DNA of 64,000 nt from Streptosporangium brasiliense (GTDB taxonomy: Bacteria > Actinomycetota > Actinomycetes > Streptosporangiales > Streptosporangiaceae), in assembly GCF_030811595.1 (NCBI RefSeq), contig NZ_JAUSRB010000002.1:2294001-2358000 (forward strand). The letters run 5' to 3'. Shown here one piece after another: positions 55,717-64,000 of this stretch (the first letter of the stretch is position 1; each line of letters begins with the position of its first letter). The translations under genes and the position numbers were made by a program. The notes under the pieces were generated by a model, which saw only the letters and a program-made list of their open reading frames with translations, made no database searches and had not been told where the DNA came from.

Positions 55717-56245
55717 CGAGCTCGACCACGCGCTGGGACCCCACCGCGCCGCCTGGCCGGGGATCCGCTGGCCGGACCCGGCGACCTGGCACGTGACGCT
55801 GTCGTTCCTGGGGGAGGTGCCGGAGACGGTCCTGCCGGACCTGGAGACGCGGCTGGCCCGCGCCGCGTCGCGCTACGCGCCGATGACGCTGTCGCTCATC
55901 GGCGCGGGCGCCTTCCCCGCGCCCGGCCGGGCGCGCGTCTTCTGGACCGACGTGCACGGCTCCCGCCCCCAACTCGTCCGGCTGGCCGACTCCCTGGGGG
56001 CCGGGGCGCGGCGTGCCGGAGCCGTGAACGCCGACCGGCGGCGGCTCCGGCCGCACCTGACCCTGGCCAGGTCCCGCGCCGACGTCGACCTGCGCCGCCT
56101 GGTCGAGGACTTCGGGCCGTTCGCCGGGACCCCCTGGGAGGCGGGCGCCGTCCACCTGGTGAGAAGCCATCTCGGCGCCGTGGTCCGTTACGAGACGGTC
56201 GCCGAATACCCCCTCACGGCGCCGACACCCGGTGGGCGGAGCTAA
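55673..56245 (+). CDS. thpR: RNA 2',3'-cyclic phosphodiesterase (2'-5' RNA ligase family)
   Basis: 190 residues, GTG start with GGAGG upstream, overlapping the MFS gene. The two HxTx motifs are HVTL (His40, Thr42) and HLTL (His128, Thr130). It starts MRLFVGLPLP, as in ThpR. It opens cyclic phosphates at RNA ends; the physiological role is uncertain. Overlap implies co-transcription with the pump. Confidence 0.93.
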   Translation: MRLFVGLPLPQRVRDELDHALGPHRAAWPGIRWPDPATWHVTLSFLGEVPETVLPDLETRLARAASRYAPMTLSLIGAGAFPAPGRARVFWTDVHGSRPQLVRLADSLGAGARRAGAVNADRRRLRPHLTLARSRADVDLRRLVEDFGPFAGTPWEAGAVHLVRSHLGAVVRYETVAEYPLTAPTPGGRS

Positions 56246-56255
56246 GCTCCAAGGC

Positions 56256-56339
56256 GTGGATCGTCCCCGTCGCTGGCTGCTGCCCACGGTGCTCGCACTG
56301 CTCGTGCTGCTCGTGGTGATCGGCACCCTGCTCTCCTAG
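56256..56339 (+). CDS. Possible 27-residue membrane peptide
   Basis: GTG to TAG encodes 27 residues: MDRPRRW, then an uninterrupted hydrophobic stretch (LLPTVLALLVLLVVIGTLLS). It is 10 nt after thpR. AAGG lies too close to the GTG to be a good SD, so translation would depend on coupling. The composition is what a single-span small protein looks like, but it may be chance. Its last 4 nt overlap the transposase remnant on the other strand. Confidence 0.35.
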   Translation: MDRPRRWLLPTVLALLVLLVVIGTLLS

Positions 56340-56467
56340 GGCCTGTACCGAGGTCGTTCAAGCCGTCCGTCGATCGCGGCGACAAGGATCGTGGCTCTGT
56401 GGCGCACGGCGAGCTTGTCGTACCGGGTGGCCACAGCGCGATGGCGTTGGAGCCGGCGATGGCGGAG
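56336..56467 (-). pseudogene. IS5-type transposase remnant (C-terminal ~43 residues)
   Basis: The minus strand reads QRHRAVATRYDKLAVRHRAT, then ILVAAIDGRLERPRYRP and TAG at 56336. This is the C-terminal end of IS5/IS112-type transposases, whose usual text is RYDKLAVRY...VAAI. A stop cuts the frame just upstream (about 56468), and no DDE motifs remain. Its outer edge CTAGGGCCTGTACC resembles the end of such elements. It is a dead fragment. Confidence 0.72.
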
Positions 56468-56478
56468 TTCTCACCCTT

Positions 56479-56497
56479 CGGTAAGGTGCGCTTACCG
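56479..56497. promoter_or_regulatory. Inverted repeat in front of the LysR gene
   Basis: CGGTAAG, 5 nt, CTTACCG: perfect arms, 14 nt before the ATG. Too close for a classical upstream T-N11-A activation site; it could mediate autorepression. Confidence 0.5.
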
Positions 56498-56510
56498 CGG
56501 GGAGGGGCCG

Positions 56511-57416
56511 ATGAACTGGCAGGAGCTGGAGACGTTCCTGACGCTCGCCGAAGAGCTGCATTTCGGTCGCGCGGCCGAGCGGCTGCACGTGTCGCGCGCC
56601 CGGGTGAGCCAGATGACCAAGGCCCTGGAACGGCGCGTCGGCGCCCCGCTGTTCGAGCGCACCAGCCGCCGGGTGGCGTTGACCCCGCTCGGCCGGCAGT
56701 TGCGCGATGACCTCGACCCGCACCATCACGGGATCCTCGCAGCCTTGGCCAAGGCCGCGGACGCGGCGCGCGGCACCGGTGGCGTCCTGCGCGTGGGCTT
56801 CTCCAGCCCGCACGCCAGCGAGCTGGTCACGACCGTGATCGAGAGGTTCCGCGGCGAGCATCCCCGGTGCGAGGTGCAGATCCGCGAGGTGCACCTGTCG
56901 GACCGCTTCGGCCCCCTGCGCCGGGGCGAACTCGACATCCAGCTCATCGAGCTGCCCGTGGACGAGCCCGACCTGACCGTGGGGCCGGTCCTCCTGCGCG
57001 ACCCGACCGTGCTCGCGCTCTCCAGCGGGCACCGCCTGGCCGGCCGTACCACGGTCTCACTGGAAGACCTCGCCGACGAGACCGTGCTGATCATCGACGG
57101 TATGTCCGGCTACTTCAGGGAGCGGCACTTCCCCGAGCGCACCCCGGGTGGCCGGCCCATCCACCATTCGACGAGCACGACGTACTGGCAGGAACTGCTC
57201 GCACTCGTCGCCGCGGGCGAGGGCGTCACCATCGCCGCCGCCCAGGGGGCCCGGTACTACCCTCGACCCAACCTGGTCTACCTCCCGATCGAGGACGCTC
57301 CACCTCTTGAGTACGCGCTGCTCTGGCGTACGGCCGGCGTCTCCGCCAAGGGCCTGGCCTTCACCCGGATGGCGGCGGAGGTGTCCACGGCCGCCCGCGG
57401 CTCGGGCTCGGTGTAG
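56511..57416 (+). CDS. LysR family transcriptional regulator
   Basis: 301 residues from the ATG at 56511 with GGGGAGGGG upstream. The HTH is at 1-60 ([57 protein letters not shown]). The substrate-binding fold is about 90-290. The RARVSQ variant in place of the common QPSLS is shared with a subgroup near aromatic or drug-efflux regulators. The target is unknown. It converges on the reductase gene. Confidence 0.93.
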   Translation: MNWQELETFLTLAEELHFGRAAERLHVSRARVSQMTKALERRVGAPLFERTSRRVALTPLGRQLRDDLDPHHHGILAALAKAADAARGTGGVLRVGFSSPHASELVTTVIERFRGEHPRCEVQIREVHLSDRFGPLRRGELDIQLIELPVDEPDLTVGPVLLRDPTVLALSSGHRLAGRTTVSLEDLADETVLIIDGMSGYFRERHFPERTPGGRPIHHSTSTTYWQELLALVAAGEGVTIAAAQGARYYPRPNLVYLPIEDAPPLEYALLWRTAGVSAKGLAFTRMAAEVSTAARGSGSV

Positions 57417-57478
57417 GACTCGGGCGATTTCTCACGGCTCAGGGGAGGGCCTCGACACGCGTCAGTTGAGGAGGCCAC

Positions 57479-57532
57479 GAGGTCTCCGGCAGGCGGTCTG
57501 TCTTGGTCGACCGACCGCCTGCCGGAGACCTC
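57479..57532. terminator. 20-bp perfect hairpin between convergent genes
   Basis: GAGGTCTCCGGCAGGCGGTC and its exact complement flank a 14-nt loop, between the LysR stop and the reductase stop. It acts for both strands. Confidence 0.92.
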
Positions 57533-57615
57533 ACTCGTCGTCGCGCTACGGCCTGCCCGGAACCATCAAGCCGGCACACGACGCGGCGACCTCGATACAG
57601 GCCCTGGCCGGCCTG

Positions 57616-58584
57616 CTACCAGGCGTATTCCTCGGGGGCCGTCTTGAACCCGGGGAAGATCTCGTCGAGACGGGCCAGCGCCTTGTCGTCCAGCTCGATC
57701 TCCAGCGCCTTGGTGGTGCTGTCGAGCTGGTCGAGCGTGCGCGGGCCGATGATCGGCGCGGTGACGGCCTTCTGGTGGAGCAGCCAGGCCAGGCCGACGT
57801 TGGCCGGGTCCTCGCCGAGCTCGTCGCAGAACGCCTCGTACTGCTCGATCTTGTCGCGGTGCTTCTCCAACTGCTGGGTGATCATCTCCGAGGCCGACCG
57901 CCCCTTGTCGATCTTCCGGAGGATGCCGCCGAGCAGGCCGCCGGCGAGCGGGCTCCACGGGATCAGGCCCAGGCCGTAGTCCTCGGCCGCCGGGATCACC
58001 TCGAGCTCGGCGGCCCGGACGATCAGGTTGTAGTGGGACTGCTCGGAGACCAGGCCGAGGGAGTTGCGGCGGGCGGCGACCTCCTGGGCCTTGGCGATGT
58101 GCCAGCCCGCGAAGTTGGACGACCCGACGTACAGGATCTTGCCCTGCTGCTTGAGGATGTCCATGGCCTCCCAGAACTCCTCGAACGGGGTGTTCCGGTC
58201 GACGTGGTGGGCCTGGTAGAGGTCGATGTAGTCGGTCTGCATCCGCTTCAGCGACGCGTCGGCGGCCCGGCGGATGTTGAGCGCGGACAGGCGGCCGTCG
58301 TTGGGCCAGTCGCCCATGTCGCCGTAGAGCTTCGTGGCGATCACGGTCTTCTCGCGGCGGCCCCCGCCCTTGGCGAACCACCGCCCGATGATGTTCTCGG
58401 TGATGCCCTCGCCCTTCTTCCAACCGTAGACATTGGCTGTGTCGAAGAAGTTGACGCCCAGCTCGTGGGCATGGTCCATGATCGCGAAGGAGTCGTCCTC
58501 CGAGGTCACGGGGCCGAAATTCATCGTGCCCAGGCACAGGCGGCTGACCTTCAGGCCGGTACGGCCAAGCTGCGTGTATTCCAT
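57616..58584 (-). CDS. Aldo/keto reductase
   Basis: 322 residues. The catalytic tetrad is Asp48 (FFDTANVYG), Tyr53, Lys85 (ATKL) and His126 (LYQAHHVD). It has the NADPH-site IIGPRTLDQLDS, and GSSNFAGWHIAKAQ. It belongs to the AKR subgroup related to YajO/Tas that starts MEYTQLGRTGLKVSRLCLGTM. Substrate unknown. About 265 nt of noncoding upstream sequence separate it from the next gene, where I see nothing else. Confidence 0.94.
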   Translation of the reverse strand: MEYTQLGRTGLKVSRLCLGTMNFGPVTSEDDSFAIMDHAHELGVNFFDTANVYGWKKGEGITENIIGRWFAKGGGRREKTVIATKLYGDMGDWPNDGRLSALNIRRAADASLKRMQTDYIDLYQAHHVDRNTPFEEFWEAMDILKQQGKILYVGSSNFAGWHIAKAQEVAARRNSLGLVSEQSHYNLIVRAAELEVIPAAEDYGLGLIPWSPLAGGLLGGILRKIDKGRSASEMITQQLEKHRDKIEQYEAFCDELGEDPANVGLAWLLHQKAVTAPIIGPRTLDQLDSTTKALEIELDDKALARLDEIFPGFKTAPEEYAW

Positions 58585-58850
58585 GTGCCCACACTAAGGA
58601 CCTGGAGTGCGCTCCAGGCGAGTACGGCTTCCGGAGTGGCGCCGGACGGGATCCGGCGGCCGGGGCGGGCCCGCCGCCCGCCGCAGCGCGGGACCGCCGC
58701 TCTCTCCGGCACGGCGCCCAGGTCAGGCCGCCGGCCGTGCCGTGACCGCGTGGCCCGCCGCCCCGCTTTCGGCAAAGCAGAGATGACCTTGGTGCGGACA
58801 AGAGGCTTCCGCGGCACCACCGGCCCCCGCCGTCAGGGCATGATGACTGA

Positions 58851-59891
58851 ATGGGGAGTAGGCCGGGCAATGTCATGATTCGCGTGCTCGCGGTGGCCGT
58901 GCTGGCCGGGACGGCGGTGTTCGCCGGGTCGGGAGCGTGGGCGGACGATGACTCGCCCCTGTTCACCTTCAAGGACAGGCGGATCAACGAGTCGAGCGGC
59001 CTGGCGGTCTCGCCGACGCACAAGAACGTCTACTACACCCACAACGACAGCTCGGCCGGACCGGTCTTCTTCGCCGTGGGATCCAGCGGGCGGACCCGCG
59101 CGACGTTCACCCTGCAAGGGGCCGAGGCCCGCGACTGGGAGGGGATGGCCGCCTCCCGGGACCCGGCGACCGGGGCGGGAGTGCTCTGGTTCGCCGACAT
59201 CGGCGACAACTTCGACGGGGCCTGGCCCGACATCTCGGTCTACAAGGTGGCGGAGCCCACCACGCTGCGCGACGCCGTCGTCCCCGCCGTGCGCTACCGG
59301 TTCCGCTACGAGGACGGCGGGCACAACGCCGAGGGCGTCATGGTGCACCCTCGCACAGGGCGTCTCTACATCGTGAGCAAGCAGTTCGCCGGCTCGGTCT
59401 ACGCGGCCCCGAAGCGGCTGCGCACCGACAAGGTCAACGTGCTCCGCAAGGTCGGCTCCGCGCCCATCATGGCCACCGACGCCGCCTACGCCCCCGACGG
59501 ATCGAGTTTCGTGATCCGCACCTACTTCTCCGCCACGGTCTACCGCGCCCCGGGAGACCAGATCGCCCGGGTGACGATGCCGCCCCTGGAGCAGGCCGAG
59601 TCGATCGCCTACACGGCCGACGGCAAGGCGCTGCTGACCGGCAGCGAAGGGGCCGGCAGCCCGGTCTACCGGGTGCCGCTACCGGCCAGGGTCCTGCAGG
59701 AGACGGCGCCCACGCCCACCCCCACGCCGGTGGCCAGCAGGGGCGCCGGCCGCGGCACCACGCTGGTGGCCGACGCGAAGGCCGACGAGGACGCCGACGC
59801 CGGGGTGCCGGGCTCGGCCGTGGCCGTCTGGCTGGCGGTCGCGGCGGCGGCCACCGGAATGATCACCTTCATCGCCCGCCGCACCCGTTAG
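58851..59891 (+). CDS. Secreted, membrane-anchored beta-propeller-like protein
   Basis: 346 residues; an in-frame ATG at 58875 (MIRVLAVAVLAG) may be the true start, and neither has a strong SD. The signal peptide ends near AWA-DD. The main domain (about 40-285) has propeller-like segments (INESSGLAVSPTHKNVYYTHNDS, DIGDNFDGAWPDISVYKV, HNAEGVMVHPRTGRLYIVSK). A Thr/Pro linker and a span (VAVWLAVAAAATGMITFIARR) tether it to the membrane by its C-terminus. Function unknown. Confidence 0.8.
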   Translation: MGSRPGNVMIRVLAVAVLAGTAVFAGSGAWADDDSPLFTFKDRRINESSGLAVSPTHKNVYYTHNDSSAGPVFFAVGSSGRTRATFTLQGAEARDWEGMAASRDPATGAGVLWFADIGDNFDGAWPDISVYKVAEPTTLRDAVVPAVRYRFRYEDGGHNAEGVMVHPRTGRLYIVSKQFAGSVYAAPKRLRTDKVNVLRKVGSAPIMATDAAYAPDGSSFVIRTYFSATVYRAPGDQIARVTMPPLEQAESIAYTADGKALLTGSEGAGSPVYRVPLPARVLQETAPTPTPTPVASRGAGRGTTLVADAKADEDADAGVPGSAVAVWLAVAAAATGMITFIARRTR

Positions 59892-59972
59892 ACGGCTCCG
59901 ACCGCTGCTCGCCGCCGGCGGCGGGGAGGCGTCGCAACCAAACAGCGACCCGCGCCCGGCATCCTTCATGCC

Positions 59973-62900
59973 ATGCGCGATCAGAGTCCACCGCCCGGCC
60001 CGTACCGTCCACTGGGGGTGAACTGCCCGGAGTGCGGCACGGCCATCACCGGCGGCCACGACCGTTGCCCGCGCTGCGCGCTGCCGCTGCGGGGACCCGT
60101 GGCGGCCGAGCTGTGGCAGCTCGACAGGGCACTGGCCGGGCTGCGGGCACAGGAGGCGGACCTCCTGGCCAAGCGTGAGCGGTTGCTCGGCCTGCTCCGG
60201 GCGGAGCGGCCCGGCCCGGCCGGGAGCGGTCCGGGCGTACGGCACGCGGAGGCCGGGAGCGGTCCGGGCGTACGGCACGCGGAGGCCGGAGCGGGTCCCG
60301 AGCGGGCTCCGGCGGAACCTCCCCGGGCGGCCTCCCCGGGGCTCCCCGGCACGCCGTCGGAGAACGCGCCCGACCCCGGGCGGCCGGTCCTCTCCGCAGC
60401 GGCCCAGCCCAGCTCCCCGATGTCCGGGCGGCCGGGGGTCCCCGTGCCCGCCCTGCCACGGGCCGCCGCACCCGCGTCACCTGGACCTTCCGGGGGCGTC
60501 GCGCCGCGGCGGGAATTCTCGCCGAAGGCCGTGCAGAACCTGCTGCTCGTCCTCGGGGGCCTGCTGCTGGCCGTGGCGGCCATCGTCTTCACCGTGGTCA
60601 GCTGGGGGCAGATCGGCATCGGCGGGCGGGCGGCGATCCTCGCCGGGATCACCGTGCTGACTCTCGCCGCGCCGAAGCTCCTGGTGAAGCGAGAGCTGAC
60701 CGCCACCGCCGAGACCGTCGCGGTGCTCGGCGTCACGCTGATCCTCCTGGACGGCTACGCCGCCCGGCGGGTCGGCCTGGCCGGGATCGACGGCATCGGC
60801 GGGCTCGACTACGCCGCCCTGCTGACCGGCCTGGCCGCGCTCTTCCTGGCGGGATACTCGCGGCTGCTCCCGCTGAGGCTGCCGGCGCCGATGGCGGTCG
60901 TGCTCGCCCAACTGCCCCTCCCGCTGCTCGCCCTGGGCCAGCCGGCCCCCTGGATCACCCCCGCCCTCGCGGTGACGGCCGCCGCCGACGCCGCCCTCCT
61001 CGTATTCGGCCGCAGGCCGGGTAAGGCCACGCCGGCGCCGGAAGGCGTGGAAGGGCCGGTGGCGGCACCGGGGAGCGGTGCGTCGGCGGTGCCGGGTGGC
61101 GCCGGCGGTGGCGAGCCCGTGGCGGTGCCGGAAGGCGTCGGCCTGGAAGGGCCCGTGGCGGGGCCGCTCAGGGCGGGTGCGAGGGGGCCGGTGGCGGGGC
61201 CGGGGCGCGTGGCCGGGGTCCGGGCGACGGCGGGGTTCTGTTTCGGCCTCGTGTGGACGCTGGGCGTGGGCTACGGGGCTCTGGACTCCTATCTGAGGCT
61301 GACCGCCCCCTTCGGCGCCGATCCCCTGGCCGGCGCGCTGGCCAAGGGGGCGCTGCTGGTCCTGCTCGCCGTGGCCGGCGTGGCCGTCGCGCCCCGGGTG
61401 GGCGTGGGCCGGCTCAGGGGGCTGACGGCCGGGGCGGTGCTCGCGCTGACCATCGGCCTGGCCACCTCGGTCTGGCCGCTGCTCCCGCCCAACTGGTGGA
61501 TCGTCTCGCACACCGTCGCCGCGCTGGCTGTCGCGGTGGCCGCGCTCCGTCTGCCGGGCCTGAAAGATCCACGGGTCCGCTCGGCCGGCGCCGTCTCCGC
61601 CGGAACCCTGGCCGCGATCACCGCGCTCCCGTACCTGCCCGCGGTGATCGTCACACTGCTCGCGCCGTTCAACCGGTTGGACAGGGTCTGGACGGGTGCC
61701 TACGGGCCCGCCGGAGACTGGTGGATCTCGCCGTTCCCCGAGGGCGTGGCCGTGCTCGGGCTGCTGACGGCGGCCCTGGCGGTGACGGCCCGCCGGGGGC
61801 CCGCGTCCCTGTGGCCGGCCGCCCTGGCCGTCGGCACAGTCACGGCGGCCGTCACCCCGGCCGCCTCCGGCTGGAGCTACACGGTGGATCTCGCGGTCCT
61901 GCTGGCCCTGGCCGTCGTGTCCGTGGCCTGCCTGACCGTGGCCCGGCGGCCACGGCGGGCGTGGGCCTTCACGGTGACGGCCGGGGCGGTCGCCACGCTG
62001 GCCGTGGCCACCGCGCTCGCCGAGCGGACCACCACGTACGCGGCGCTCGCGGTCCTGCTGGCCGCGTGCGGCCTGGCGACCTTCACCGCACGGGTGCCAC
62101 GGGCCGCCGCGGCCGCCCTGGCGATGGCGGTGCTGTCGGCGACCGGCCTGATCTGGGCGGTGACCGTCGGGACGGGATGGCTGCCGGTGCTCGAAGGACT
62201 GGCGCTGGCACTGGCCGCAGGCGCGCTGCCGGCCGGGCTCCTCGCCCTCCACCGGTGGCCCGTCCCAGAGACGGCCACGGAGTCCGGACCGGGTGGGACG
62301 GCCGCCGAGCCTGGGCCCGGTGGGATGGCCACGGAGTCCGGACCCGGTGGGACGGCCGCCGAGCCCAGGCCCGACGGGGCCGCCGATCATGGGACAGCCG
62401 GAACTGGTGCCGCCGGTGGATCGGCGGCCCCAGGTGGGACGGTCGGGGCTGGGACTGGAGCCACCGGTGGACCGGTCGCTGAGCACGGGGCCGCCGAGCA
62501 TGGGACGGCCGGAACTGGTGTCGCCGGTGGATCGGCGGCCGGCGGCGGGACCGCCGGGGGCGGGGTCGTTGACCCTCGGAGGGGGACGGGGCTCGTGCTG
62601 GGGGCCGTGCTCGCCGCGCTCGCGCTGCTCCCCATGCATGCCGCCCTCGCCGAGATCCTCAGGTTCTACCGGCCGCTCACCCTGCCGTGGACCGCGCTGG
62701 ACGTCCCCGCCGGCCGCCACCCGCTCCTCGTCGTGGTCGCGCTTCTGGTCGCGGCGGCGGCGGTGCTGCTCTCCTGGCAGGTCGCCGGGGGCGGCGGCGC
62801 GTTCCGGGCCGGGCTGGCGGCCTGGCCGGTGGTGGTGGTGACCCTGCCGGTCTCGGTCGGCCTGCCGTACGGGCTGGAGGTGGGGCTGTTCGTCGTGGGT

Positions 62901-63893
62901 CTCGGCCCGTCGGCCTGGGCGGCCGCGCGGAGCCGTACGGACTGGGCGCTCGGTGGGGCGGCGGCGCTGTGGACGGCCTCGACCGCGCTCTCCTGGGCGC
63001 TCATGAGCAGACCCGCGACGCTGATCGTGCTGCCGGTGGTCGCGGCGGTCGCGGCGGCGGTCGCCTTCCGGGGGCGGGCGCGGGCCGCGCGGGTCGCCGG
63101 CGCGGGGCTGGCGACGGCCCTCGCCGGCGGCGAGGTGCTCGCCGCCGGGCTGGCGCTGGAGTGGCCGGTACGGCACGCGGCGTTCGGCGTGCTCGCCGTG
63201 GCCTGCCTGGCGGCGGCCGTGGCGGGCAGGTTCAGGAGGGCGACGCCCGCGATCGGGGTGGAGGCGGCCGGCTACGCCCTCGCCGCCGTGGGCCTGTGGC
63301 TCGGTGCCGCCGATCTGCCGCTGGCCGGGCTGGCCTGCGCGGTCGTCGGCGTGCTGATGGCCGGTACGGCGCTGCGGCCCGACCGGCGATGGGCCGGATA
63401 CGTGGGGACCGGCTTCCTGCTGGCAGCCTCCTGGCTGCGCCTGCTCGCCTCCGACGTCACCGTCGTCGAGGCGTACACGGTGCCGTTCTCGGTGGTCCTG
63501 CTGGCGTTCGGCTGGTGGCGGGCGAGGGGCCGCGAGACGTCCTCGTGGGTCGCCTACGGCTCCGGGCTCGCCTCCAGCCTGGTCCCCAGCGTGATCGCGC
63601 TGCTCGCCGGGGCAGGCTGGATCCGGCCACTGCTGCTCGGCGCGGTCTCGCTGGCCGTGCTGCTCGTCGGGGCGCGTTTCCGGCTCCAGGCGCCCGCGCT
63701 GCTCGGCGGCCTCACCCTGGCCGTCGTCGCCCTGCACGAGCTGGCGCCATGGATCGCGCAGATCGTCGTGATGGTGCCGAGATGGGTGCCGATGGCGGCC
63801 GGGGGACTGCTGCTGGTCGTGCTCGGCGCGACCTATGAGGCGCGGCTGGGGGACGTGCGTCGCCTGCGTGCCGCCGTCAGCCGGATGCGCTGA
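59973..63893 (+). CDS. Giant multi-pass membrane protein with N-terminal zinc ribbon (SCO7613-like)
   Basis: 1,306 residues. A zinc ribbon has Cys18, Cys21, Cys32 and Cys35 (NCPECG...RCPRCA). A short coiled coil (LWQLDRALAGLRAQEADLLAKRERLL) and a Pro/Gly/Ala-rich linker (to about 185) follow. Then dozens of Ala/Leu/Val hydrophobic spans run to the C-terminus. The linker carries a 33-bp duplication. A second low-complexity insert (about 765-865) splits the membrane part. This layout is that of SCO7613-like proteins of actinomycetes. Function unknown. Confidence 0.85.
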   Translation: MRDQSPPPGPYRPLGVNCPECGTAITGGHDRCPRCALPLRGPVAAELWQLDRALAGLRAQEADLLAKRERLLGLLRAERPGPAGSGPGVRHAEAGSGPGVRHAEAGAGPERAPAEPPRAASPGLPGTPSENAPDPGRPVLSAAAQPSSPMSGRPGVPVPALPRAAAPASPGPSGGVAPRREFSPKAVQNLLLVLGGLLLAVAAIVFTVVSWGQIGIGGRAAILAGITVLTLAAPKLLVKRELTATAETVAVLGVTLILLDGYAARRVGLAGIDGIGGLDYAALLTGLAALFLAGYSRLLPLRLPAPMAVVLAQLPLPLLALGQPAPWITPALAVTAAADAALLVFGRRPGKATPAPEGVEGPVAAPGSGASAVPGGAGGGEPVAVPEGVGLEGPVAGPLRAGARGPVAGPGRVAGVRATAGFCFGLVWTLGVGYGALDSYLRLTAPFGADPLAGALAKGALLVLLAVAGVAVAPRVGVGRLRGLTAGAVLALTIGLATSVWPLLPPNWWIVSHTVAALAVAVAALRLPGLKDPRVRSAGAVSAGTLAAITALPYLPAVIVTLLAPFNRLDRVWTGAYGPAGDWWISPFPEGVAVLGLLTAALAVTARRGPASLWPAALAVGTVTAAVTPAASGWSYTVDLAVLLALAVVSVACLTVARRPRRAWAFTVTAGAVATLAVATALAERTTTYAALAVLLAACGLATFTARVPRAAAAALAMAVLSATGLIWAVTVGTGWLPVLEGLALALAAGALPAGLLALHRWPVPETATESGPGGTAAEPGPGGMATESGPGGTAAEPRPDGAADHGTAGTGAAGGSAAPGGTVGAGTGATGGPVAEHGAAEHGTAGTGVAGGSAAGGGTAGGGVVDPRRGTGLVLGAVLAALALLPMHAALAEILRFYRPLTLPWTALDVPAGRHPLLVVVALLVAAAAVLLSWQVAGGGGAFRAGLAAWPVVVVTLPVSVGLPYGLEVGLFVVGLGPSAWAAARSRTDWALGGAAALWTASTALSWALMSRPATLIVLPVVAAVAAAVAFRGRARAARVAGAGLATALAGGEVLAAGLALEWPVRHAAFGVLAVACLAAAVAGRFRRATPAIGVEAAGYALAAVGLWLGAADLPLAGLACAVVGVLMAGTALRPDRRWAGYVGTGFLLAASWLRLLASDVTVVEAYTVPFSVVLLAFGWWRARGRETSSWVAYGSGLASSLVPSVIALLAGAGWIRPLLLGAVSLAVLLVGARFRLQAPALLGGLTLAVVALHELAPWIAQIVVMVPRWVPMAAGGLLLVVLGATYEARLGDVRRLRAAVSRMR
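60219..60284 (+). repeat. 33-bp perfect tandem duplication, coding
   Basis: Two identical 33-bp copies (60219-60251, 60252-60284) encode the 11-residue unit AGSGPGVRHAE in the linker of the giant membrane protein. The absence of differences indicates a recent duplication. Confidence 0.95.
62277..62384 (+). repeat. 54-bp tandem repeat, two copies, coding
   Basis: Codons for TESGPGGTAAEPGPGGMA are repeated with a few changes as TESGPGGTAAEPRPDGAA. A looser Gly/Ala/Thr-rich array (HGTAGTGxAGGSAA units) continues to about 62562. It is an expansion inside a loop between membrane spans. Confidence 0.9.
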
Positions 63894-64000
63894 CCCGACC
63901 CCTGCCACCTGGTCGCCCCTCAGCCAGACCCTCTCGGCCCGGCCCCTCCGGCCTCACGCCGGGCCGCCGGCTTGAGGCGCGGGCCGGCGGCTTGACGCGC

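Noticed and set aside
60477..63908. Minus-strand frame of 1,143 codons
   Set aside because: Antisense of the giant membrane protein; composition is Arg/Gly/Gln-rich and motif-free.

Overview
The window is about 72 % GC by eye, with GTG and TTG starts, Shine-Dalgarno-less (apparently leaderless) genes next to strong GGAGG sites, and families typical of Actinomycetota (SepF, DUF1707, DUF2530, DUF3027, DUF3263, HelR, XPB-type helicase, SCO7613-like membrane protein). The order threonine-synthase-like gene, ThiS/MoaD-like gene, cold-shock gene, groEL matches what I remember from Streptomyces. The best guess is a filamentous actinomycete of the Streptosporangiales type (Streptosporangium/Nonomuraea-like). 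The genus cannot be fixed from sequence alone. It looks like ordinary chromosome; the only mobile DNA seen is one short transposase remnant.

Layout. 1-500: 3' end of an rRNA operon (23S tail, 5S, terminator). 0.5-8.8 kb: a PhzF-like enzyme, a SepF paralogue, a membrane protein, argS, plsX, a DUF1707 protein, and a stand-alone lysine-2,3-aminomutase-like radical SAM enzyme. 9.2-13.2 kb: a secreted GQAPFN-repeat protein, a 59-residue protein behind a LexA-type SOS box, a YbhB-like protein, and a two-gene glycan-export ABC transporter. 13.6-19.4 kb: a complete five-gene oligopeptide ABC operon. 19.4-29.7 kb: a Gly/Tyr-rich secreted protein, a DUF35/thiolase pair with a KstR2-like operator, a SAM hydrolase, otsB, an MFS pump, otsA, an ECF sigma factor and a streptogrisin-like protease.

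29.7-34.1 kb is the most coherent block. A SAM-I riboswitch precedes a threonine-synthase-like gene and a sulfur-carrier gene, which together look like the MetM/MetO route from O-phosphohomoserine to homocysteine. A cold-shock gene and groEL behind two CIRCE operators follow. 34.3-42.4 kb: a GNAT acetyltransferase, the RNA-polymerase-recycling ATPase HelR, an XPB-like helicase, a YGQ-rich membrane protein and a helicase-C-terminal-like protein. 42.7-53 kb: TetR, HAD, a second cold-shock protein, MFS, DUF3027, a 1,028-residue sacsin/Hsp90-type ATPase, DUF2530 and a purine permease.

53-64 kb: a probably frameshifted secreted protein, MarR/MFS/ThpR genes, a possible 27-residue membrane peptide overlapping an IS5-type transposase remnant, LysR, an aldo/keto reductase, a secreted propeller-like protein and a 1,306-residue multi-pass membrane protein. 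Intergenic regions are rich in perfect hairpins without U-tracts and in short GC-rich tandem repeats.
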